Source of the DNA: Limnephilus marmoratus
Lineage: Eukaryota > Arthropoda > Insecta > Trichoptera > Limnephilidae
Direction: 5' to 3'
DNA: 64,000 nt
Assembly (NCBI GenBank): GCA_917880885.1
Contig: OU862906.1
Span: 59,748,665-59,812,664, forward strand
The notes beneath the pieces were generated by a model. The model was not told where the DNA came from. It did not search any database and saw nothing but the letters and a program-made list of their open reading frames with translations. Positions 56,088 through 64,000 of the stretch are shown here, piece after piece; within the stretch, counting starts at the first letter, position 1, and every line of letters begins with the position of its first letter. Made by a program: the position numbers and the translations under genes.

Positions 56088-57910
56088 GACTGCGAAATAG
56101 GTAATTGGGTTGGGAAGCGTAAGGGGAGGAGAGGGATAAGGTAAAATTGCCTCGCAAGTAATATAAAAATATTAGGTGCAATTATTAATTTAATCGTCAT
56201 GAATATTGTTATTCTCACCTAGAATGTGATCAATGAAATTTTGTAGCGATAGTAACTAGCAGTGAATATGTCAGCACGTGTGTCTATATTTGCAAATTTA
56301 TTGTTATAGTAGTTACATGTCCTTTGCATAAATTCATTTTGATTGGAATTGGTGTTGCATCTATCAATGTAGAAAATGGTATTTTGTCTGCTATATCGAA
56401 CCAGCCAGCGCGTGGAAATTTATTTTGTTTAGCAACTCCGGGCAGTCAACTTTTGAGTTAATAATTTTGTAAAGGAGCGTCTGATCAGCGACAAGCCTCC
56501 TGTTGAGTAGTTTTGTAATTCGAAAATGTTTCTCGATTTCGTCGTAAGAGTTGTATACGTTAAATGATTTAAAATCGAGAAAAACGGGTGTGCTTTAGAC
56601 CACAAGACTGAAGTAAAACTTCAATAACTTATGTCTTCCTCTCAACTTCCGTTCGCCTCGCCCGACCGTTTGCCTCGCCCGATCACACTGTTCATGATGC
56701 TCTCGTCTCGCATTCACCAGCTTACACCCCAAGTCAAGCGTGCGTAAAGGCCCGACCGTTCGCCTCGCCCGATCACACTTTTCGTAACGCTCTCGTCACG
56801 CATTCACCAGTTTACTCCCCAAGTCAAGCGTGCGTAAAGAAGTCTTACTTCAAAAAAAATTATTACGCTATATTATACAACTGAAAAAAAAAGGATTCTT
56901 ACAATTTAGAAGTATTACATGGGTACTAACATGATATCAGTAAAGCTTTTGGCTAAGAAAGTGGTTACGTCATGCATGGAGATATAAATAATAATGTGAT
57001 GGATATTGCGTGCTGCCTGAAAAATGCCTTAGGTTTTGTGTGTTCCCTCTTATACGAATGGTGGACCTTTTGAATACGTAATTGATTATTATTCCAATGT
57101 ATTTCTCAAGTCAGCATTTCAAATCGCTTTCACAATTTATTATCCCTAATAACTGTTAATTAAATGGGAAAATTAGGTGTTTCGCAGTAGGTACATTTTT
57201 AGTAATTTTGCTTGTACTATATGATCATTGTGAATTTTTAACAGAAAATAAAGTATTTTCGACGCGAATTGATTACAAAGCTTACAAATGTTTTTCAGAA
57301 GATGATTTATTACACCTCAATTAATTTTTGTTATAAAACTTTACTTACAAGGTCAAGAAAATTGATAGTTTTCAGCTGTAGGTAAAAAAATACACCTATT
57401 TACCTATCTGTACCGCCTACCAACTGTGGTTATACTGAAATGGTTGTTTTATCGATAGACAAATTTAAGTCTACTTCAGGTAGAAAGCCATATAATTACT
57501 GTACGATTTTTGCGTGGCTGTCGTCCAATATAAGCGCTATTTTTTGCAACAAGCTTGTAATTCATTGAAGTTTGACAATGTTTCGATACACTTAGAATAT
57601 GCGCGATGGTTTTGAACAATTGCTATGGCGGTAAGGCTATTCATACATTTAAAAAGACACGAAATTAAATCATCATGATGCCGAAAATTGAAAAAAATTA
57701 AGAAATCCCATAAGCTAAAACTGAAGGAGTACTTACAAGTGCTTAGACAGCTTAGGTACTTCATTTAATTTTGTAAAACTCTATAAAACAGGATTTTTAT
57801 AATCGGCAGACATAAAAATCCTGTTTGATATATGACGCCAGAGCTCACCGTCAGAGAGTTTTAAAGCTTCAAGCTATCAGATTGTAATGTACTATCTCGA
57901 AGAACATATT
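56088..57910. other. No recognisable gene; one tandem duplication
   Basis: A 90-bp unit (CCCGACCGTTYGCCTCGCCC...) is duplicated at 56661-56750 and 56751-56840. GAAGTAAAACTTC (about 56608) and GAAGTCTTACTTC (about 56839) flank it as weak inverted repeats. Otherwise empty. Confidence 0.6.
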
Positions 57911-57917
57911 ATTTGAA

Positions 57918-58090
57918 ACCATCTCAGAATCACCTCAGAAAGGTTATAAAGAGTGATGATAAAAAAATTGGTTAAATATGTTATGTTTGGTTAGGGTTAA
58001 CGGCTATTTAAAAAAAAATGCATAGCTTTTATTGACTTTTCAAAGAGTTGTCGAGTTGACTTGATTCTGAGTTGGCGTGGAACCGGTTTC
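57918..58090 (-). mobile_element. MITE copy (CCAACTCAGAAT family), intact
   Basis: Reverse orientation, with both ends (CCAACTCAGAATCAAGTCAA and TTTCTGAGGTGATTCTGAG) and the uninterrupted TTTTATCATCACTCTTTA site that is split by a LINE in the copy at 18475. Confidence 0.7.
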
Positions 58091-58149
58091 GGGAATTTTG
58101 GAATTTTTCAGGAAGATTACTTAAGGTTATGTAAAATGAAAATAATATT

Positions 58150-58619
58150 GTGGATATATTATGTCACTTCATAGATTGTTATGTATACAAGAAGCTATTA
58201 ATCAAAAAATATATATGTTTCATAACGCTGATGGATTTCATACGAATTTGCGTTCCAATTGACCATGCAGATTGGAGGAATCCAGATTTTGGACTCCGCA
58301 CATTAAGTGTACCTACCTACATGGTGGACATTAGTCAAGTACCGCAATATCGCCAATCTGTCAACAACCATCGTAACAATCGTAACGTAACATTTCGCTC
58401 TACGTTGAAATGTTATTTATCAATCGGAAGTGTGTAATATGAAGCATTATATCGCTGTCGTTCATCGAATGCTTCATGTGAACCGCTTATTCGTCTCATG
58501 ACTCAACTTTTTCGTGGTTTTAATAACCGACCAGAACCATCTTATCGTACGCTTTTGGATACACCTGCGACCATCGCCGAATGGGGATCAAGCCACGAGA
58601 CACAACAGTGAGTATTACT
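58150..58619 (+). pseudogene. Unidentified coding-like segment
   Basis: One plus-strand frame stays open except for a single TAA at 58435-58437. The first part includes DFIRICVPIDHADWRNPDFG and QVPQYRQSVNNHRNN; after the stop it continues YEALYRCRSSNASCEPLIRL and FRGFNNRPEPSYRTLLDTPA to the next stop. Composition from about 58228 is protein-like and unlike the AT-rich surroundings. GTGAGT at 58613-58618 is a good splice donor. I do not recognise the family. It may be a host exon, a pseudogene or an unrecognised element. Confidence 0.35.
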
Positions 58620-58624
58620 TAATT

Positions 58625-59090
58625 GTGTATACCAGATCTTGCTCGGTGATCGGGCATAATTCGTATCGAAGTCCATAAGCGGTTTATTTAGCAAGGAGTG
58701 GCCGCAAGTTTATTCTAAACCCCCGTGCATAGTCACGAATCAATATATGTATAATATTAAAGAAAGTTTACTATAATGTGCGTGCGGCTGCGTGAAATCC
58801 ACTTACCTTGTGTTTTAAAAGATTTCTTTCAACACTTTAAAAAACACTAGCAGAAAAACAATTTTTTTCTCTAATTCACGTCCATCAAAGGTAATAATTC
58901 CCTTTACGAGTTCACGTCAATCATAATGTAAGCAATAGTTAGAGCTAGGAACGAAAATAAAACCACAGAATTTTTGGGGAATCTCTGACCGACTGAGCCA
59001 TAGAGCTACAAAAATATAAATAAAAGACCATGTTCACGTGTAGAATATTTTTGTGGCAATTTAATTTTTTTTTTTGACGGTCGGGTATAA
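58625..59090. other. No recognisable gene
   Basis: AT-rich, with nothing recognisable. Confidence 0.5.
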
Positions 59091-59099
59091 TTAAGATTG

Positions 59100-60340
59100 A
59101 TGGATTGTTATTATTATTTTTATTTTATTTTATTTTTTATTATTATTGTACAACAGAATAATTCCAATTACAGTACAATTTAGTTAGCCTATCAGCATTT
59201 AGGCAAGTGACTCTTCAATAATATTTTTAAGGCATATAAAGAACAATCGCTTACATCCAAATGGTTTGCAATTTCATTTAACAGCACCACTCCCCTCGTC
59301 ATGCTATGCTTTACCAAGACGTCGGTTCTGCCGTTCGGTACTTTAAATAAGTCATGATGTCGACTTCAGCGTAGTGGTCTGGTACATATAAATCATAGCA
59401 TCCCAAGAGAAATGGGCTATCGATGAAATTGTTCCAAATTTTGAAAGACAGAATAGCAAAACTTGCTTTCCGTCTAGTTTCTAGACTCACAGAATCAGTT
59501 TCCTCAAGTAAGTCAATATGGTGCATGAACCTTGGATAGGTTCCATGCTTCCACATATAAACATACCTGAGGAATTTCTTCTGGATTTGCCCTAACATAT
59601 CAATGTACTTCTGGTGGTACGGTGCCCAAACATCGCTCGCGTACTCCAGCTTGCTTCTCAGTATGCCATCGAATAACGCCAGCATAGCTTCTTGGTTATC
59701 AAACTGCTTACAAGTCCTGATGATAAATCCAAGAAGTACAAGACTGAGTGAGCTGCGATTTATGGCAAGAAAATGTCAGTTCAGGATCAAAGACACCGAG
59801 ATCCTTCACGGATTTTACACGTGATAACGTTTCGCCCTTTATTTTATAATGGTAAACTATAATGTTTTTACAACGAGTGAAGGATATTATGACACATTTC
59901 TTTGTGTTAAAATTTAATATGTTTGCCAACGACCATTCAGATAGTGCATCCAGATCAGTTAGCATTTTAAAGCAATCTTGTTGGCAGCTTATTTCCATCA
60001 TAATTTTAAGGTCATCAGCAAATAGTAGACATTTGCTGTTCCTAACACAGTTTTGGATAGCATCTATAAGTATAAGAAATAACATAGATCCGAGGTTAGA
60101 CCCTTGAAGAATTCCAGATTGCCCTTGGAATTTTTTGAATTATGTCCATTTATCGAAACAAATTGGCTTCTGGATTTTAAATACGATGAGAAAAGGTTCA
60201 GTGTTGGTAGATCGAAGCCTATTTTAAACATTTTCCTCAGAAGTATATCATGGTTAACACGGTCAAATGCTATGGCAAAGTCGGTGTAAACTACGTATGT
60301 TTGGTGCCTCGAGTCTAAACTGGTGGTTACCAACCACGAA
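59100..60340 (-). pseudogene. LINE reverse transcriptase with intact FADD motif
   Basis: Minus strand, in three frames. 60333-60064 has VVYTDFAIAFDRVNHDIL (motif A) and YLKSRSQFVSI; 60085-59708 has the continuation after GILQGSNLG, with CLLFADDLKIM (motif C), DLDALSEWSLAN and VKDLGVF; 59685-59311 has ALFDGILRSKLEYASDVW, IQKKFLRY and the C-terminal domain. A single-base indel near 60120 and another break near 59700 split it. The tail is T/A-rich at 59105-59150. Jockey/CR1-like; endonuclease absent. Confidence 0.85.
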
Positions 60341-60344
60341 AAAA

Positions 60345-60817
60345 TTAACGTTGTGATTGTTGATTTCTTTGGAAGGAAACCATGAAAAACTTATGTAATG
60401 AAAAGATTGTTATAATGAAGATTGTTATAATGAAAAGATTCCTGTTAATGAAGTTGTGTTTGTTGGTAAACCTGCATTTTCTGAGTATCCTATCCGAAAT
60501 AGGAAGGTGAGGGCCTGGCAGGAGGGTAACCTGGAATAGAATAGAACTGCATTGTGGCCGATGGCGATGGCGGTGGTGGACGGGCAGCTAATCCTACCTT
60601 TGTGAGGGAATTAGGGTTGTCATATCGGTGACGCAGGGAGGTCCTGGACACTACTTAAACAGGGATTCTCAACTCTATAAGGACTCAATTACATTACATA
60701 AATAATTAATGAGCATGTTTAAAATTATTCAAATGATATTCCAGAGAAAGATTGAAGTAGTAGGTACCCAATAAAGGAAGTAATTTGTTGCTGAAAAACT
60801 CACATGGTTATTCATCG
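60345..60817. other. No recognisable gene
   Basis: Short unconvincing frames and a GATGGCGATGGCGGTGGTGG patch. Nothing assigned. Confidence 0.45.
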
Positions 60818-60825
60818 TCTGCGGA

Positions 60826-62791
60826 CAGAGGCGTAGCGTGGGGGGGGCGGGGGGGGGGGGGGCGGAGGGGGGCGGGGGGGGGGGCGGCCCGCCCCGGGCG
60901 GCACTTTTAAGGGGGGCGGCAAATTTTCACAATAAATTATAACTTTATCTTGGAAAAATTTAAACCATTTCAAATCATTATTTGAACATGTTCTACGATC
61001 CTTTCGTTTACGAATCCATCTCTTTTTTTTTTAATTCATTAAAAATATCAAAAACTATATATTTTTAAGCTGCAAATTTCGCAATTCGTAGGAAAAACGT
61101 ACGCTTATTATGAGAGTAATACTAATTAAAGCTAATTAAAGCTGATAGACTCGCAAACAGATTCACTCTTAATTAAAATCAGAATTGTGTTCAGAATGTA
61201 TTACCGACTGAATTTCAGTTGTGTATTCATTTGCTGATACATTTCGAAAGAGACCATTATTTTATTCGAAGTGCAGTTATAAAATTCTAGTTGTAGATTA
61301 TGTATGTGCTGCCAGAATCAAAGAGAAACCATTTTCATTTTCTAAGTGTAGTTTTAATTCGGCAAATACAAATTTAATTTGACCCGTCTAATCACAGGAG
61401 ACTCAAATTATCCCACACATTTAATTTTAAAATAAAATTGTGAAATTATGTCCCACACATTTAATTTTAAATAAATTTGTTATTGCGATTAAAAGTTAAG
61501 ATACAGTTTTATAACATTTTTTTTAAAGAAAAGGAATCTGTATTTAAAATTTTAAGTTTATTCTATTTTAGGTACTATAATTCGAATATTTGCAGGCGTG
61601 TATTTTTGAGCCAATTCACATTTCCAAAATTAAAATTTTAATGTTTAGAAACAATAATGTTTTAATAAGCAGGTCGAAAAAATTACTTTATCTAGATTTT
61701 AGAACAGTTTTGTTTTAATAAAAAGGAACATTGCATGGGAAGAACCGGAAATTTTGTGCGGAAACATTGACAGGCAAAAGTTTATAGTTATTTTTTTCTT
61801 ATTATTCGAAGGGTAAAACCAGTTTTCATGATGTAAACTTCCATTTGAGAATTCATCTGCAGACACAATTCAAAGGAAAACGTTATCTTATTCAGTTATT
61901 AAATTCTAATTCAGTTCAATTCTAATCTCAGACTCTGTATGTGCTGCCAGAATCAAAGAAAAACCATATTCGTGTTCTGAGTGTACTTTTAATTCACCGC
62001 ATATAGACTTAATTCAAACCAACTTTGTGTTGAGAATGTAAATTTCCAGTTGTGGATTCATGTGTTGACACATTTCGAAGGAAAACATCCTCTTATTCGA
62101 AGTTCAGTTATAATATTCTATTTGCAGACTATCTACATATGTGCTGCCAGAATCAAAGAAAAACCCTTTTCATGTTTTGAGTGTAGTTTTAATTCACCGC
62201 GTACAGATTTAATTAAAACCAGTTTTATGTTCAGAATGTAATTGCCGCCAGAATTAAAGAAAAACTATTTTCATGTTCTGAGTGTAGCTTTAATTCACCA
62301 CATACAGATGTAATTAAAACCATTTTTGTGTTCAGAATATAAGTGCGGCTAGAATCAAAGAAAAACCGTTTTTATGTTCTGAGTGTAGTTTTGATAAACC
62401 GCATATTTATTTTAATTTAAACCAGTTTTGTGGTATCAATATATCAATAAGTTGCCAATTCATCGTGTACCGAGTGAAGCTTTGCATCGGAGTTGCATTC
62501 CATACGTATGCGTAAAGAAGATGCGAAATTCTATTTCAGGCATACCATTCTCGATTTCTGAGAGCAGTTATATATAAATTCGTAATAGAATTTATAAGCA
62601 TGATTTTATTGGAAGAGTACTCGGCACATAGGATTATAAGAATCGGCATAAAAAAATAGGATCTCTACCCCCCCCCCCCCCCCCCCCCGGTCAGCGCTTG
62701 AAAATCTGCGGAAAAAGTACCTGTAGAAGTTAGGGGGGGGGCGGCAAAATTTTCCCCCGCCCGGGCGGCCTATACCCACGCTACGCCACTG
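60826..62791. mobile_element. hAT-type element carrying zinc-finger-like repeats
   Basis: CAGAGGCGTAGCGTGGG (60826) and CCCACGCTACGCCACTG (ending 62791) form the TIRs, with identical 8-bp flanks TCTGCGGA (60818-60825 and 62792-62799). Length 1,966 bp. Both ends have G/C-rich subterminal runs. The interior has no transposase but contains repeats whose translation resembles C2H2 finger linkers. Confidence 0.88.
61180..62420 (+). repeat. Degenerate zinc-finger-like repeat units
   Basis: The block CAAAGAAAAACC-TTTTCATGTTCTGAGTGTAG starts at about 61317, 61950, 62152, 62252 and 62351. One reading, as in 62050-62241, gives IKEKPFSCFECSFNSPRTDL, which has the EKPFxCxxC linker-finger pattern, though the two His are lost. 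An alternating unit (GCTGATACATTTCGAAGGAAA) lies between some of them. Probably a captured finger array, now non-coding. Confidence 0.45.
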
Positions 62792-62819
62792 TCTGCGGAG
62801 TCAAGTTGTCGCTGATAGC

Positions 62820-63160
62820 CAATCTCAGTCATGCCGCGGCACCTAAACAAGATGTAAAACAAAAATGTAAAAATTGAAAATCATAGCATAGTGGCGGGCC
62901 GGATCGGGAGAGACTGGTCGAGGGAGATCTTTTGAACTCTCTGGCAGGACTTTCTCGACCCATCGCCCACAGCAATGAAAGTGATGGATTCATACGTCCG
63001 AGTTCTGGACACACTGATCTCCAGATTCCTACCCACCCCTTAAACCTTTTTCCTCTCAAGGACTTCTTTTCCTTCCTTTCGATAAAAAAAATCCTCCGCA
63101 CAGCAACCCCAAAGATGACACAGTTCCTGAGGGAAATTATTTTCATCAGGACCTCCTGTA
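62820..63160 (+). mobile_element. LINE 3' end, plus orientation
   Basis: It matches the minus-strand copy at 53205-53560 (GGATTCATACGTCCGAGTTC; ATTCCTACCCACCCCT) and ends with the hairpin CCTGAGGGAAATTATTTTCA followed by TCAGGACCTCCTGTA. A SINE in the opposite direction abuts its tail. Confidence 0.65.
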
Positions 63161-63345
63161 TTTTTTTTTTTTTTTTTGAAGAAAGACAAACATTCCCGGG
63201 TTACGAATAACCCAACAATGTTTGAAAATCTCCTACTACCACCACAGAAAGCCAAAAATGTTGCTTGTGTTGTGATGGAGGACTTAGCCAGCCGAGGAAT
63301 CGAACACGCGACGCTTGGGTGGGACCCAAGCGCTATTTAATTTCT
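63161..63345 (-). mobile_element. tRNA-derived SINE, copy 2 (5'-truncated)
   Basis: A 17-base T run (63161-63177) is its poly-A tail. The minus strand then matches copy 1: GGGAATGTTTGTCTTTC, TTTTCAAACATTGT and the B box GTGTTCGATTCC. It ends before the A box. Confidence 0.8.
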
Positions 63346-63369
63346 AGAACAAATCTAGAACTTTCGTAA

Positions 63370-63565
63370 GTTTATGAAGTGAAAACTTCTTTAGCACCGT
63401 TGTAATTAGAAACTCGACGAAATTCTTCTTCTTCTTTCGTATGGTCACTCACGAAAAATAGATAGACACTAAAAATAGATAGACACGTAGTGTTAGACTA
63501 ATCATTCTCCTCTTTGTGCGGGGCTTTGTTGCGTATCGGTCTCCTCTTTGTGTTTTCCTCACTTT
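63370..63565 (+). repeat. Dispersed repeat (GTGAAAACTT family), copy 2
   Basis: GTGAAAACTTCTTTAGCACC and GAAACTCGACGAAA match 42873 onward. It ends near TCTCCTCTTTGTG. Unclassified. Confidence 0.6.
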
Positions 63566-63697
63566 TATCTGCCTTAGTTTTCTGAAGGTTTCCCTTCTAC
63601 CGCATGTGAACTGCACACTCTGATTTTAATAGTTTTCATTGTTGGCAGTTGGGAAAGGTCTTCGACAAACTAATTAGCCTTATACGTATTTTATTTA

Positions 63698-64000
63698 TCT
63701 TAATACATAAAACAAAGTCGGGTTAGTTACACCATTTATAAAACGGCTGGACCGATATTTATGATCTTTGATTTGTTGGATTTGCCTCCGCCCCGAATAG
63801 CAGAATAGCTATTAAAACATCAAAAAAATCCACGAAAAAAAACTATGAAGACAATTCTTTTTCCCATACATTTTGTACGGAACGAATTCTCACCCTTTGA
63901 AAGAGCTGCAGCAATTCTGTGATAAATATAATATTTAATAGTGAATGATATACAAAAATTCAAAAATATCAAATGTCAATGCGCTGAGTGATTTGCTTTT
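63698..64000 (+). mobile_element. Helitron 5' end, running off the window
   Basis: It starts TCTTAATACATAAAAC after A, then AAAACGGCTGGACCGATATT, the characteristic insect Helitron 5' segment. The 3' end is beyond 64000. Confidence 0.55.

Noticed and set aside
58080..58100. ACCGGTTTCGG as another hammerhead-like end
   Set aside because: It lies at a MITE terminus, with no CTGANGA partner or hairpin nearby.

Overview
The window looks like AT-rich, repeat-dense DNA from an arthropod, most likely an insect. The evidence is the mix of element families: Helitrons, mariner, hAT, Harbinger, a piggyBac-like element, Jockey/CR1/L2 and RTE LINEs, a tRNA-derived SINE, and LTR elements with insect-type primer-binding sites. 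The sequence alone does not settle the order. I found no convincing intact host gene, no rRNA or tRNA gene and no CRISPR array. Nearly every longer reading frame belongs to a decayed transposable element.

Layout. 1-2.4 kb: degenerate 55-bp and 66-bp tandem repeats ending in a polypurine tract and one LTR. 3-10 kb: minus-strand LINE debris (an RTE element split by a younger L2-like insertion) and a small Helitron. 11.3-12.3 kb: a foldback element with two hammerhead-like motifs. 15.1-18.4 kb: a decayed hAT joined to a second, short hAT. 18.5-19.0 kb: a MITE holding a LINE tail. 20.5-28.2 kb: an LTR element on the minus strand with 686-bp LTRs, PBS, PPT and exact 4-bp target duplications, but no recognisable gag or pol; one LTR contains a solo LTR of another family. 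29.6-33.6 kb: two miniature LTR elements (TRIMs) in inverted order, bracketed by hammerhead-like motifs. 34.9-35.8 kb: an 869-bp hAT remnant with perfect 8-bp target duplications. 38.4-41.2 kb: a piggyBac-like element and a Helitron with G-rich minisatellite. 43.3-45.3 and 53.9-54.9 kb: two copies of one TIR family with TTA/TAA-type flanks. 46-48.4 kb: an L2-like RT pseudogene with a SINE and a mariner inserted. 48.8-51.3 kb: a DNA transposon of uncertain superfamily with 35-bp TIRs. 55.2-56.1 kb: a Harbinger-like element with a Myb-like ORF. 59.1-60.3 kb: a LINE RT. 60.8-62.8 kb: a hAT-type element carrying zinc-finger-like repeats. 62.8-63.6 kb: a LINE 3' end and a SINE tail-to-tail. 63.7 kb onward: a Helitron 5' end leaving the window.

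Nothing here reads as one cooperating pathway. The biology is layered insertion, non-autonomous elements that keep only the ends needed for mobilisation in trans, and a recurring RNA-like motif (CTGANGA, a 4-5 bp hairpin, GAAAC). That motif resembles the hammerhead ribozyme core seen in Penelope-like elements and is the best candidate for further study.
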